A stretch of DNA of 64,000 bases from Perognathus longimembris pacificus (taxonomy: Eukaryota; Chordata; Mammalia; Rodentia; Heteromyidae): contig NC_063162.1 in NCBI RefSeq assembly GCF_023159225.1, forward strand, positions 102,440,094 through 102,504,093, written 5' to 3'. Both the position numbers and the translations under genes were made by a program. The first letter of the stretch is position 1; each line of letters opens with the position of its first letter. The notes below the pieces were generated by a model. It saw only the letters and a program-made list of their open reading frames with translations, searched no databases and had not been told where the DNA came from. Below, piece after piece: positions 11,336-22,787 of this stretch.

Positions 11336-13470
11336 GGCCCTTTCCTTATACCCCTGCAGGTATTAAGCGGTGGCTCAGGTGCAACCAGGGCTCTGAACCT
11401 GCATCCACACCCTTCCCCACCTCCTGCTCATCCTTTATTCCTTCTGTGCCATTGGACCTGTCATCTAGCTCTACCTATGTCACGTTGATTCCACGAGGCC
11501 AGCTTCCTCACTAGGGTGACCTATTTCCTGGAGGCTATGCATCCTCTCTACCCTCAGGACCTTCACCTTCCTGACACAGAACTTGCTGATGGTCCCTTGG
11601 CCACAGGGTGTGCTTACTGACTCTCTAGGCCTTGTCTTCTGAGACAGACCCCTGGTCTGGGTGACCTCCTCTGTTCCTTTTTAGATTCTTCTACTGCAAA
11701 ACAAATCTTAAGCTAATCCCACCTGAAATCCCAGGATTTAAAATGGCTGTTGCCTTAGATGTTTAGAATGATGCCTTGGGAGGCTATCACAGTGCTGGTG
11801 CTGATTGAGTCAAAGGTGCTAAATCCTCTGCAATACATGAGCAGGCTCTACCCAGTGAAGAGCTGTCCCACTTTAAATGCCAAATGCATTACTGCTGACA
11901 AACACTGCTAAGAATGCAAAGGGAGAAAAAAAGCCTACGTATTTACATTTGTACAGTAGCATAACAACAGCCACTGGGCAGATTTCTTGGTTTATGCATC
12001 AGAGTTTAGTGAGAGGAAATCACTAAATTATTTTTATCTACACAGTGTGGTCAGAGAGAATTACTTTGTGCAGGGTCAGGCTCTGCTGGGAATAGTTTAT
12101 TTCATTAGGCCAGAGTCCCACAGTTGGATCAAGCTGTAGCTCTCCTCAGGTCATTTGCTGGTCTGTATCTAGAATCCAATAACTTCCCGGCTTAGATGGG
12201 TACCCCAGAGTTAGTGCAGGCTTCAGGAACCGCCAGCTCAGCCTGTCCCAGAGGCAGACGGGATGCTGGTGGCTGGCAAAGCATCTTTAAGTGGGAACTG
12301 ACTGCATTTGGAAACTCCAGAGGTTTTGTTGGGGGTTTTTTTTGGTGTTTTTCTTTTGGGGGGTGGCGATGTTTTGTTTCTGTTTTGTTTTCGTGTAACA
12401 GGCAAAGAAGCAGAGCATGAGAATTAAGTAGTCTGTTGCGTCTCATAAAAAATAAAACTATGAAGCTCTTAGACATATAAAATCATCTTGAAGCCCAGTG
12501 TCTAAGAGAGATAATTAAGGTCAGCTAGCCCTCAGAGGACTGGAAACGGCTACCCGCTGACCCCTGCATTTTCTCTTGCTTTACCCTGCTCTGGCTAATT
12601 ATTTCCTGATTTATTCATTCATTATCTAACACACTCTAGGTGTCTGTTATGTGCCAGTACTGAGACAAAGTCCCCAACTTGGGCCTTTTATGGCGTAATT
12701 TAGAAAGGTCCAATCTGTCAGTCATTACAGAACCATGTGCCAGGCACTGAGGTGGAGTTGTGTTCAGGATATTCTGGGAGTCAAGGGAAGGGAACCCATG
12801 GGAGACCAGCCAGAGGTGCAGAGTAGCAGCGATTCCCAGTTTTCCCAAATGTGCTAATGCTTGAACTGACTCTTGATAGAAAACAAAGAGTTAACCAAGG
12901 TGAAAAGAGCAAAGATAGATGGGCATTCCAGAGGAAAAACGGTGTGCCCCAACTCACAGGAGCATGAAACAAAAGCCCTCATTCAGTAATCCAGGATGGC
13001 AGGCAGCAAGGGTGCATGCAGCGAGGAGCTCCTGGATACAGCAGGAGCTGGGACAGAGTCCTAGGGATCGAACTCTCGGCAGCTCAGAGACAGGAGAGGC
13101 CGTTAGACATCCCTCAAGGCCACATACATCAATCAAAATAATTAGTACAAGAACCAGAAAGTTGGCTTCGATTTTCCAACATCCATTTAGTTTTTCCCTT
13201 TCCCAAAAAGCTTTTGATAAAATCTGATGAAGGCCCCAAATTGCGTATATGTTCAGTACCATGGTATAAAATGAGTAGAGACGTAGGCCAGTGGAGTACG
13301 TGCCTCATCTGATGGTGGGAGGGAGGGAGGAAAGGAAGGAAAGAGGAGGATGTAAAACTGAGTTTTTTGCTAATTTGGAGGAGTATAGTATTAGAGAACT
13401 TGCTCAAATTTAGAGTCAGATAGATTTTAAGTCCTGGCTGTATTCTTTTTTTTTCTTTTTTAGTTTGTTT
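11336..13470. other. Largely unique intronic sequence with one L2 fragment
   Basis: No gene is seen. About 12610-12680 (tattcattcattatctaaca, then tgtctgttatgtgccagtac) reads as an antisense L2 3' end. The block 11640-12180 contains no recognisable repeat. Opposite-strand frames near 12919-13262 have no family resemblance. Confidence 0.45.
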
Positions 13471-13474
13471 TTGT

Positions 13475-13556
13475 TTTGTTTTGGAGATTTGAACTCGGGG
13501 CTTCACACTTTTTGCCATGCAGTCACTCTACCACTTAAGCCATCCACACCCCTACC
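13475..13556 (-). repeat. ID-type SINE monomer fragment
   Basis: Antisense ID-like sequence (tttgaactcggggcttcaca, then gcagtcactctaccacttaa) immediately before an IDL-Geo insertion. Confidence 0.6.
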
Positions 13557-13569
13557 CTATCCCATTTTT

Positions 13570-13781
13570 TTAGGTTTGTTTTTTTTTTTTTGCCAGTCCT
13601 GGGCCTTGGACTCAGGGCCTGAGCACTGTCCCTGGCTTCTTTTTGCTCAAGGCTAGCACTCTGCCACTTGAGCCACAGTGCCTCTTCTGGCCTTTTCTAT
13701 ATATGTGGTGCTGAGGAATAGAACCCAGGGCTTCATGTATATGAGGCAAGCACTCTTGCCACTAGGCCATATTCCCAGCTC
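13570..13781 (-). repeat. IDL-Geo dimeric SINE
   Basis: Full antisense copy with a T-tract and GCCAG at its tail end. A 15-base target duplication with one mismatch flanks it: ccctatcccattttt at 13555-13569 and ccctataccattttt at 13782-13796. Confidence 0.95.
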
Positions 13782-13799
13782 CCCTATACCATTTTTGCT

Positions 13800-14345
13800 C
13801 TAGCAATTTTTCAGATCAGGTCTCATGCTTTCTGCCCACGGCCAGTCTTGTACCATTACCCTCCTACCTATGCTTCTTTGTAGCTGGAATGAGAGGTATT
13901 TCTCATCATGTCTGTCTGTTCTAACTTAAGTTTTAACCCCTTAGGCCTTTTGGTTTCCTCATCTGAATAGGAGGGTAATAATACCCATCTCATTGCACTC
14001 TTGAAAGGATTTAATGATCTAATCCCAGTGATTTTTATTACCAGCTTACTATTTATTGCTTTTTAAAAGACCAACTCAATCCAGGGCAAGCAATAGATTG
14101 TTGTCTGCCAGAAACTGTTATTATCACTAATGGAATAAAAAAACAATCAACCATAACAGTTAGTAAATTAGATTCTAGAAATGACAGAATTCTTATTCAT
14201 TAATTTTATCTGCTTGACAAACACATAGGACATACACCCTTGAGTCTTGGGGACTAAAATGATGAACAAGAAAGAACACAACACTGCTCTCAAGACACTC
14301 ATTGTCAGATTGAGAGGAAAATAGCTTATAAAAAATTTATCCATT
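13800..14345. repeat. Ancient fragments: B1-like piece, MIR, L2
   Basis: About 13805-13915 is a decayed antisense B1-like piece. About 13925-14030 is a sense MIR fragment (cctcatctgaataggagggt, then gaaaggatttaatgatctaa). About 14220-14320 resembles antisense L2 (ttggggactaaaatgatgaa, then gctctcaagacactcattgt). Family assignment is by eye. Confidence 0.55.
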
Positions 14346-14609
14346 CTAGGCTCACCCACTTCTGCTGTGATGTAAGGTGGTTTGGACCATTGAAACTCTT
14401 CTGATCTTTATGGTAGAAAACAGCTGTCACATCATAGAAGGTAGAAATGATGAGGGTTTTCTTCTTGCTCTGCTACCTGGCTACCAATTTGTAAATGAAT
14501 GTGGTTGGTAAGCTGAATTCTGCCATGGATATGGGTATTTATCAAACCAGCATTTATCAACAAGCAGAGACCAAACAATTTCACAATTTTTTTTTTCATG
14601 TTTGTGCTT

Positions 14610-14800
14610 GTATCACTGTTCACTCATGGCTAGGGCTCTACCGCTTGAGCTATGCCTCCAGGCCAGTTCTTTTTTGCTAATTAATTGGAGATGGTCTCAT
14701 AGAATATCCTGCCTGGGCTGGCTTCAAACAATGATCCTCAGATCTCAGTCTCCTGAATAGTTAGGATTACAGGCTGTAGCTTCCAGTGGCCAGCCCTGTT
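14610..14800 (-). repeat. SINE, antisense, incomplete
   Basis: ID/Geo-type piece (ctaccgcttgagctatgcct) followed by a B1-like part (ggctggcttcaaacaatgat, then ctcctgaatagttaggatta). Confidence 0.75.
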
Positions 14801-15135
14801 CCACAATCTTGATGAAGGCCCAGCCTCTGTCCTCCAGGGTAATCGAGTCATACCTTGCACAGAAGGTTCACTTGAGGCAGCAACAAGAATGTATACACTA
14901 AGAGAGGACAATGTTTCCACTTGGTGCTCTTATAAACAGTTCTGATTCAATGGCTGGACTCAGAGCTGCCTCAAGTGCCACCAGCAGGACAAATGGACAG
15001 ACCTGGATGGATTCTAACACCCTGTTAACACAAAGGAAAGGGAGTGATTCTAAGGAACTTTGCTCAGGCATGTATCTTAAATACCTTTAATTTCACCAGT
15101 AAAATCCCATTTCTGGCATTCTTTTTTTTTAACCC
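14801..15135. other. Unassigned intronic sequence
   Basis: No gene and no recognised repeat. There are no clear direct-repeat boundaries. Confidence 0.4.
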
Positions 15136-15244
15136 CCTGGGGTGCTATGGGGTTTGAATTCAGGATCAAACACTTGCTAGGCCAGTGCTCTATCACTTGA
15201 GCCATACGTCTGCTCTGTTTTGCTTTGGTTATTGTTTTTAATTG

Positions 15245-15570
15245 TTATTATAAAGGTGGTGCACATATGGGTTATAGTTGCATAAGACAAGTAAAGAGTA
15301 CTTTTTTTTTTTTTTGGTCCATCAAGGGGTTTGAACACTGGGCACTGTCCCTAAGCTTTTGTGCTCAAGGCTAGTACTCTATTACTTTGAGCCGCAGCAC
15401 CACTTCCAGGTTTTCTGGTGGTTAATTGGAGATAAATATCTCACACAATCCTCAGATCTCAACCTCCTGAGTAGCTAGGATTACAGGCATGAGCCACCAG
15501 CACCAGCCAGAGTACATTTCTTTTTGGACAATGTCACCCCTTTCTTTGCTTGCTTTGGTCATTTTTCAGA
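15245..15570 (-). repeat. L1 3' end split by a SINE
   Basis: Antisense L1 3'-terminal sequence (gttatagttgcataagacaa) ends at 15301 and resumes at 15509 (agagtacatttctttttgga, then caatgtcacccc). The same L1 tail occurs at 21460, 28516, 35250 and 43127. An antisense ID-like fragment lies just before it at about 15150-15215. Confidence 0.8.
15302..15508 (-). repeat. B1/7SL-Geo composite SINE with target duplication
   Basis: Antisense copy with a T-tract, inserted into the L1 end. The 7-base direct repeat agagtac flanks it at 15295-15301 and 15509-15515. Confidence 0.9.
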
Positions 15571-15944
15571 TAAGAGTTTCATTCTCTTTGCCTGGCATCA
15601 ACATTGGACCAGAATTCTCCTAGTTCCCACCACTTCAGTAGCTACATTCCAGCTACTGAAATACCCTACCCTCCAAAACTATTTTTCTTTTTCTTTTCTT
15701 TTTTTCATTCAGAATGTTGGTCAAAAATGTAGACAGTATAAAAACCTGAAGAAGTCAATTTGGAGTGTGTCCATTTTTGATTAATACCGTTTTCCCAATC
15801 TTGACTTTGTATTCCTCAGAACACAGGGGCTGATGACCCAAGAGAAAAGGCTAACATGCACTAGTCCACATGCAATAAAGCACAAGTTATAATCAAGTAT
15901 TTTTTATTTATTTTATCCATTCTTATTTTTATACTCCTTTTTAT

Positions 15945-15948
<4 letters not shown>

Positions 15949-15981
<33 letters not shown>
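15949..15981. repeat. (TG)n microsatellite at a SINE tail
   Basis: About 16 TG units precede the Geo end of the next antisense SINE. Confidence 0.95.
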
Positions 15982-15985
<4 letters not shown>

Positions 15986-15994
15986 ATTTGGGCA

Positions 15995-16193
15995 CATGTA
16001 CACACCAGTTCTGGGATTTGAATCTGGAGCCTGGGCACTGTCCCTGAGATTTTTTTGCTCAAAACTAGCACTCTTCCACTTGAGCCATAACTCTACTTCT
16101 GGCTTTTTGCCCCAGCTGGCTTTGAACTGTGATCCTCAGATCTCAGCTACCTGAATGGGATTACAGGTGTGAGCTGTCAGTACTGGGCTTTAA
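15995..16193 (-). repeat. B1/7SL-Geo composite SINE, internally shortened
   Basis: The Geo half is present (gatttgaatctggagcctgg). Part of the 7SL-like half is missing between ctacttctggctttt and tgccccagctggctttg. Confidence 0.85.
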
Positions 16194-16267
16194 TATTTAA
16201 ATAAATTACTGGCATTCTAATCTTGTTCATTTCTCTTTGCTGTTCAATGTGATTCCATGTGTGTGTG

Positions 16268-16296
16268 TCTGTCTGTCTGTCTTGTCTGTCTGTCTA
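16268..16296. repeat. (TCTG)n microsatellite
   Basis: Short run of imperfect TCTG units next to a few TG units. Confidence 0.9.
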
Positions 16297-16918
16297 GTGT
16301 GCCTGAAATCACAATTTATACCTGTTACCCTAGGATCATCTACTTAGCACTCCCTTTCATTTTCAAAGATATCCAGTTAGGACTATAAGTTAAATCGCTT
16401 CTGTATTTCTAGAAAGAATGCACTGGCACAAAATAAAGGGAAGAAACCCAGGAAAATTATATTTAGAACCCATCTCTAACAGCCCCCAGTAGGTAGGTTT
16501 GGGCCACTTGCCTCACCTCAATAAATCTCAGTTTCTTCTTCTGAATGTAATATTTTCACTTGCTGGCTGGCTCAATGCCCTCCCCACCCACTTGGTTTCT
16601 GGTGAGATAACAGCTATGTCATGAATGCTCATGAACTTTGTAAAGAGAACAGGACTAACTAGAGTTAGAGATTGTTCCTGTCCTAAAACAACATCATTTT
16701 ATGCTGGAATTGGCTCCGTCTTGGAGAGAATTAGCTCCAGAATATAGATCATGGGAGCTCTTTGGTCATGTGTATCTCTCTATAGACTGGTGAGGCCTTT
16801 CACCTACCAAGGCAGTAGGTAACCTAGCCATCTACTTAGGGTTGTAAGTAAGCCAGAAGTCAGTCTTTTGCCTTAAAATGCATCAAAGTAAACATTTTCC
16901 AATAAAGACTCTTATTTA
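16297..16918. other. Unique intronic sequence with a possible MIR remnant
   Basis: No gene. About 16500-16645 weakly resembles a sense MIR with an internal insertion (ctcagtttcttcttctgaat, then catgaactttgtaaagagaa). Confidence 0.4.
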
Positions 16919-17005
16919 CTGGGCTGAGAGGTGTAGCTCAGTGAAGTACTTGCAAAGCATTTATGAGGCCCCAGCTCTCATCTCCAGCCCATCAAAAAGA
17001 AAAAA
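16919..17005 (+). repeat. ID-type SINE monomer
   Basis: Sense ID-like body (gaggtgtagctcagtgaagt, then aagcatttatgaggccccag) ending in an A/G-rich tail (aaaaagaaaaaaaggg) that runs into the pyrimidine tract. Confidence 0.75.
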
Positions 17006-17018
17006 AGGGGGAGGGGGC

Positions 17019-17296
17019 TCCAGCCTCTTCTTCTTCTTCTTCCTCTTCCTCCTCCTCCCCCCTCCTCCTCCTCCTCCTCCTCCTCCTCCTCCTCCTCCTC
17101 CTCCTCCTCCTCCTCCTCCTCCTCCTCCTCCTCCTCCCCTCCTCCTGCTCCTCCTCCTCCTCCTCCACTTCCTCTTCCTCCTCCTCCTCCTCCTCCCCTC
17201 CTCCTCCTCTTCTACCTCCTCCTCCCTCCTCTTCCTGTCCTCCTCCTGTCCCCCTCCTCCTCCTTATTATTCCCCTTCTTCATCCTTTCTTCTTTT
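17019..17296 (+). repeat. (CCT/TTC)n polypyrimidine tract
   Basis: About 280 bases are almost entirely C and T, mainly CCT units with TTC and CCCCT interruptions. The long Leu/Pro/Ser frames here are translations of the repeat. The tract has mirror symmetry and could form triplex DNA. In the sense of the gene it is also a very long polypyrimidine stretch. Confidence 0.97.
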
Positions 17297-17602
17297 TGAA
17301 ACAGAGTTTCACTATATAGTATAGCCCAGGCTAACCTCAGACTTCAGCCTCCTGCTGAGATTCTTGGCATGTGACAGCATTCTTGGCTTCTGAAGTTCCT
17401 CTTTATATGACTAGATGAGATGACATGAGACCAGATGGGATACAAAAGAGAGTAATCCCCAAACAGAGGTACTGTATTATATGACAATATAGAATTTTAA
17501 TTTTTTCAAAGTGAAAAATCATTTTTGTTCTTTTTCTACAATGAATACCATCACACTGTACATCTTGAATATACACAATCTTAATTTGCCAATTACACTA
17601 AA

Positions 17603-17838
17603 ACTGGCACTGGTGGCTCATGCCTGTAATCCTAGCTACTCAGGAGGCTAAGATCTGAGGATCATGGTTCAAAGCCAACCCCGGGCAGAAAAGTCTGTGA
17701 GACTCTTATCTCCAATAAACTATTCAGAAAAGGCTGGAAGTGGCACTGTGTCCCAAGCAGTTGAGTGCTAGCCTTGAATAGAAAGTGGCTCAGGGATAGT
17801 GCCCAGGCCCTGAGTTCAAGCCCCAGGACTGACCAAAA
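17603..17838 (+). repeat. B1/7SL-Geo composite SINE
   Basis: Complete sense copy: actggcactggtggctcatg and cctgtaatcctagctactca in the 7SL-like half, then ggctggaagtggcactgtgt and ctgagttcaagccccaggac in the Geo half. An A-rich tail follows. Confidence 0.92.
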
Positions 17839-18425
17839 TAAAAAACAAAAACCTAAAAACATTATAAAAAAAACAACAAAGGAATGCAAGTTTTCAGAAA
17901 GTTTAAAAGATAAGAACATAAATATTTCAGCACAAAACTTTCCAACTTTTCTCTACAGTGATATATCTGTGTATTGTTTATTTGTATCTATGTACATATA
18001 TGTTATATTTTCAAAAACAAAAGTAGAATTCTACTATAGAAGTTGCTTTGAAGTCTAGTGCATTTGTTTTCCACCTAAAGTTATTGTGAAGAGTTGGTAA
18101 GTTCTAGCTTAGACTCAGGCCTAGTATTCTCCAGTTCTGCAAAAATAAATAAATAAAATAAAATCATTGTGGCCACGCTTCAGATATATAGATCTACATC
18201 ATCATTTTTATAGCTTCCCAGCATTCTCCTGAATAATGTGCCTGTAATCCCTTTAGCCAGAGCCTGGCTGCCTGTTACTTAGGCTGTTTAAGGGCACAGT
18301 ATCCATTTGACTACAATTTTTAAAAATCATTCTGAGATATCTAACATACATGCAATTGACATACTTCAGACAATACTGCCCAAAATTTCCATATATTAAT
18401 GAGTTTGTCTTTTTTCTTTCTTTTT
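17839..18425. other. AT-rich intronic sequence
   Basis: No gene and no clear repeat family beyond the preceding SINE tail. Confidence 0.4.
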
Positions 18426-18728
18426 TTTTTTAAGGCCCTGAACTCAGGACCTCAAGAGACTGGTAGGCAGACATCTACCACTTAAGCCAAGCTTCAACTC
18501 TGCTTTACTTTCAGTATATTTTGAATAGGGTCTGACTTTTTGTCTGGCCTGGCTAAGACCATGATCCTCCTTATTTACGTCTCCTAAATAACCAGCATTT
18601 GCCATTTCATTGGTTTAGATGAGGTCTCACAAACGTTTTGCCCAAACTGGTTTCAATCCTCAATCCTCCCAATCTCTGCCTCCTCAGTAGCTGGGAATAG
18701 AGGTGAGAACCACTGTGTTCGACTAGCT
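18426..18728 (-). repeat. Older antisense ID/B1-type SINE
   Basis: ID-like part (ccctgaactcaggacctcaa) and B1-like part (tctgcctcctcagtagctgg, then gaatagaggtgagaaccact), both strongly diverged. Confidence 0.65.
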
Positions 18729-19599
18729 ATCCTTTTGCATTTAGGTGGAAAGATCTATAACCGTTGAATTGAGGACTAGGTGGAGCTATAAATAACAGGG
18801 CAAAGTGCAGCGAGAGTGGAAAGCACCATCTTGCACTGCTGCAAAGGGCTTAAAGCATGCTAAATTACTTTAGGAATAGCCTCTCCACACACAGGAACCA
18901 GATCTAATCTCTGAAGTAACACTGATGACAGGAGCCGTTACCATTTTGTAGCCCTACTAGCCACAGCCCCAATCCTATGAATACTCCATTCAAAATGGAA
19001 AATGTCATGCGCACAGACAGGTTTTTTTTGTTCCCTGGAACCGGGAAATGAAACAGACAGACAAACAGGTGTTTTCAGGTAGCATGTTCAAGAACACGTT
19101 AGTAGAGACCCCACACACCTTGGAGCAGCACCAAGTCACTGCGTCCCAGATCCAAGCCACAGCTGCCGGGTACCTTCTAGATCCTTGAGAAGTTGTTTGC
19201 ATGCCTCATGCCAGCAGGCTTAGTGTTGAAAAAACTAAAACTCTTAAGGAGAAGGGCACAGACACAGACCCTGACAGCAACAAGAAGTGACACCAAGCTG
19301 CAGGAAAAGGCAGAAAGTGGCTGAGGCCAGTTTTGTGCAGGGCAAATAGCTCTGAATATTTCCATGGTGTTTGCAAATGGCAGTGTCTACCCTGGTGGGA
19401 GAGTCACTTCAGTGAGTTCTGAACAAGATTTTAAATAGTGAAAGAGAGGAAATGAGTTGGAAAAAAAAAAGAGAGAAAAGGAAGGTAAGGTTAAGAAGAG
19501 AGAAGGAAAAATATCAAAGTGCTTTCTAGGTACCAAAATATGTCCTTTTGTATACACTTTTGTATACAATGCATGTCCTGCATTGCATGTAAAACTAAC
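18729..19599. other. Unique intronic sequence
   Basis: No gene or named repeat is seen. Confidence 0.45.
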
Positions 19600-19706
19600 T
19601 TTCTTTCTTTCTCTTTCTTTCTTTCTCTCTCACTCTCCCTCCCTCTCTCTTTCGTGTGTGTGTGTCTGTCTGTCTCTCTGTCTGTTTATGTGTGTGTCTA
19701 TGTCTG
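19600..19706. repeat. (CTTT)n/(TC)n/(TG)n/(TCTG)n mixed microsatellite
   Basis: Pyrimidine-rich units change into TG and TCTG units and abut the Geo end of an antisense SINE. Confidence 0.93.
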
Positions 19707-19945
19707 TGCTGATCCTGGAGCTTGAATTCAGGACCTGGGCTCCATCATTGAGCTTTTTTGCTCAAGGTTAACAGTCTACCACTTGAGCCACCATTCCACT
19801 TCTGGCTTTTTTGGTGGTTAATTGGAGATAGGAGTCTCACAGACTTTATTGCCAGGGCTGGCTTTGAACCTTGGTACTCAGAGCTCAGTCTCCTGAGTAG
19901 CTAGGATTATAGGATAAGCTACCAGGTGGGTGCCCAGCTTAAAAT
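19707..19945 (-). repeat. B1/7SL-Geo composite SINE
   Basis: Antisense copy: gagcttgaattcaggacctg, then caaggttaacagtctaccac in the Geo half, and ctcctgagtagctaggatta in the B1-like half. Confidence 0.9.
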
Positions 19946-20204
19946 TTATTTCTTAAGGTAGATCTGAGTCAAAAGGTTTAAAAGCCACAGTTGTAGGCCC
20001 TGAAGTCATCACAGTTTTACAACAATGACTGCTGGTATCCCCACCATGTGCTGTCAAAAAATAAAATAAAAGATGAAATAATTAAAGTTTTGCCACCCCT
20101 CAGTGATCTTAGAGAATTGGCTCCAGGACAACTGTCTCCTGATACCCTTTATATACCCAAAGCATGAGGTGTTCAAGTCTCATATAAAATGACCTAGTTC
20201 AGTG

Positions 20205-20292
20205 AGTGGAAGTCTGTAGCTCAGTAGCAGAGTATTTGTCTCATATATGTGAGGCCCTAGGTTTGATCAGCACTGCAATAGCAAAAAGGTAT
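20205..20292 (+). repeat. ID-type SINE monomer
   Basis: gtctgtagctcagtagcaga and gaggccctaggtttgatcag match the tRNA-derived body. No Geo half is attached. Confidence 0.7.
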
Positions 20293-20394
20293 AGTGTTTG
20301 CTATAACCTTTGACCATCTGCCCATACACTGTAAGTCATCTCTAGATTAGTGACAATATCTAACACAATTTAAATGCTCTGTAAATAGTGGTAT

Positions 20395-20545
20395 GAAACC
20401 AAGAGTGATAGCCATATACCTGTAAGCCGGCTACACTGGAAGTAGGAGATAAAAGGATCACAGTCCAAGTGGCCCAGGCAAAAAAAAATCAAAAAGGATT
20501 GGGGGCACTAGGCCCTGAGGTCAAACATAATACTGCCAAAAAGAA
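20395..20545 (+). repeat. Decayed B1-type SINE
   Basis: Weak sense B1-like order (gatagccatatacctgtaag, then aaaaggatcacagtccaagt) ending in an A-rich segment. Confidence 0.5.
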
Positions 20546-20817
20546 TTTAAAAAGTTATATTGTATTGGTCAGGAAATAATGACAAAACAAAACAAAAAAT
20601 CTGTACATGTCCAGATGTAATTTTTCCAAATATTTTCCATCTGGGGATTGAATACCAGCTTTATGCCAGATGAGTAAACAAAATACAGTGGAATCAAGAT
20701 ATTTCAGGAAACTTTCTGTCACATAACAACTGTAACTTTCTTTTAAAGATTTGGCATTATAGGTCTTAAATAAAAAGCCTTACTTCCCTGTTCCTAACTT
20801 GAACCCCAAGCAATTTA

Positions 20818-20995
20818 ATTTTTTTTTTTTACAGTACTGAGATTTAAAGTCAGAATCTCATAGATTTTAGGCAAGCAATCTACCACTAGGTTCATTCCTC
20901 TAGTCCTTTCTGTTTTACTTGTTTTATCCCCCATTTCTGCTTCCTCAGTAGCTAGGATTACAGGTGTAATCCCCACCATTGCACTTGGTACAAAA
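20818..20995 (-). repeat. Older antisense ID/B1-type SINE
   Basis: T-tract, then ID-like remnant (tactgagatttaaagtcaga), then B1-like end (tcctcagtagctaggattac, then aggtgtaatcccc). Confidence 0.6.
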
Positions 20996-21052
20996 CTTCT
21001 TTTAAAACACCAAATTCAGTATGTATTTACTATAAAGATATTCACATTTCAT

Positions 21053-21264
21053 AGCTAGGCACCAGTGGCTCATGCCTGTAATCCTAGCTATTCAGGAGGC
21101 TGAGATACAGAGGACTGTGGTTTGAAGCCAGCCTAAGCAGAAATCTGTTAAACTCCACCTCCAAAATAGCTAGCAAAAAGCCAGGCTAGAGGCATAGCTT
21201 TAGTGGTAGAATGCCAGCTGAGCAAGTATAAGACCCTGAATTTAAACCCCAGCACCTGAAAAAA
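21053..21264 (+). repeat. B1/7SL-Geo composite SINE
   Basis: Sense copy with head ctaggcaccagtggctcatg and Geo half ccaggctagaggcatagctt, then gaatttaaaccccagcacct. An A-rich tail follows. Confidence 0.87.
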
Positions 21265-21459
21265 ATTAATTTAAAAAAGGATATTTATACTCCAGATATA
21301 CCTAGTAAGATATCGTCATAATTGAAATTGAGAGAAATTTTACCCATTCAACCAAACATATTAGAAATGCAGCAACGGTACTCACTAGATGCTGTGTTGA
21401 AAATGAACTATACGACTCATGGGTAGAGTCAGAGAGTAAGAGAAGAGGTGACATTATCC

Positions 21460-21533
21460 AGAAAGAAATGTAGTTTTTAACCTGACTTATGTAACTGTAA
21501 CCCCTACGTACATCACCTTTATAATAACATTAA
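21460..21533 (+). repeat. L1 3' end fragment
   Basis: Sense L1 tail (cttatgtaactgtaacccct, then catcacctttataataacat). An IDL-Geo copy is inserted at its 3' terminus. Confidence 0.75.
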
Positions 21534-21723
21534 TGGGCTGGGAATGTGGTTTAAAGGTAAAGTGCTTGCCTAGCATGCATGAAGCCCTGGGTTTGATTCC
21601 TCAGTACCACATATACAGAAAAGGCTGGAAGCTGTGTTGTGGCTCAAGAGATAGAGTGCTAGCCTTGAGCAAAAGAAACTCTGGGACAGTGCCCAGGCGC
21701 TGAGTTCAAGTCCCAGGACTGGG

Positions 21724-21765
<42 letters not shown>
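21534..21765 (+). repeat. IDL-Geo dimeric SINE with a (CA)n tail
   Basis: Sense copy (gggctgggaatgtggtttaa, then ctgagttcaagtcccaggac). The 11-base direct repeat aataacattaa lies at 21523-21533 and 21766-21776. The CA repeat at about 21726-21765 is inside the duplications, so it is part of the inserted unit's tail. Confidence 0.95.
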
Positions 21766-21768
<3 letters not shown>

Positions 21769-21776
21769 AACATTAA

Positions 21777-22558
21777 AAATAAAATGTACTGCAAAGCTTC
21801 TGTGCTCAGGCCAGGCCTTGGCCTACAAGGATATATAAGCGAACTACCTCAATTGTGATTATCCCATGTTTATTGGCCTTCGCTCCTATATAGGCCTTTT
21901 TTGAACTTAGTGCAATCATGGATAAGGTTGGTTGAAATTGGTATTGTCCTGAAAGCATTCAGGGTATGTGGCACCTTATATGCAAATCTAACCCAGCCAT
22001 GTTGGTTATGGAATCTTGGGTTGTGGCTCCACATTACAAAGTATGCAACTAAGTGCTCACTGCAGGTCTTGTCAAGCATTCTGCCTAAGCTTTGGGACTC
22101 CAAGAGAAAGAGCAAAAGCCAAGAGTAAGGTGCTGAGTGCCTGTTCTGACTGACGAGGCTGCTAGACAATAGGCTGAGCCTATAGGCAACAGAGGCTCAG
22201 CTATCAAACACCCAAGTCTTATCTTCCTTTCTCTTCAGTGCACAGACCTGCATTCTGTGCTGGTTCTAGCTCCTTTTGTTTGTCCTACTTTCCACAGGTC
22301 CAGACCATGTTTAAAATACTATGATGATCCATGGCCAGCTTCCTCCTTTCTTCATGCTCCATTGCAGCTCCCTTCCCTCAGTGTAAATACCCAAAACATA
22401 GTACATGGCCCCAGGTTTGTCTTCATCAGTACCACTTTCTTCAAGGTCTGGACCACTTGATCCATGTGGTCAGGTGCTTTGCAAACCTGTACTTACATCA
22501 GCCAAGCAGTGTTTTCCTGGTGTCTGATGGACCTCCTCTACCCCCACTTGATGCCTTT
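21777..22558. other. Unique intronic sequence
   Basis: No gene or repeat is identified. Overlapping frames on both strands near 21870-22170 have no recognisable domain. Confidence 0.45.
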
Positions 22559-22787
22559 GGCCAAGTCCTGGGGCTTGAACTCTGGACCTGGGTGCTGTCC
22601 TAGAGCTTCTTTTGTTAAAGGCTACCAGTTTACCACTTGAATTACAGCACCCTTTTGGCTTTTTCTCAGTAGTTTGTTGGACATTAGAGTCTCATGGACT
22701 TTCCTGCCCATGCTGGCTTTGAACCATGATCCTTAGATCTCAGCCTCATGAGTAGCCAAGATTTGAGCCACCAGTGCCTGGCCAGAG
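22559..22787 (-). repeat. B1/7SL-Geo composite SINE
   Basis: Antisense copy: gggcttgaactctggacctg in the Geo half, then ggctttgaaccatgatcctt and gagccaccagtgcctggcca in the 7SL-like half. It marks the left edge of the SINE-free interval. Confidence 0.9.

Noticed and set aside
16878..17324. 148- and 118-codon Leu/Pro/Ser-rich frames
   Set aside because: They translate the CCT/TTC tract.
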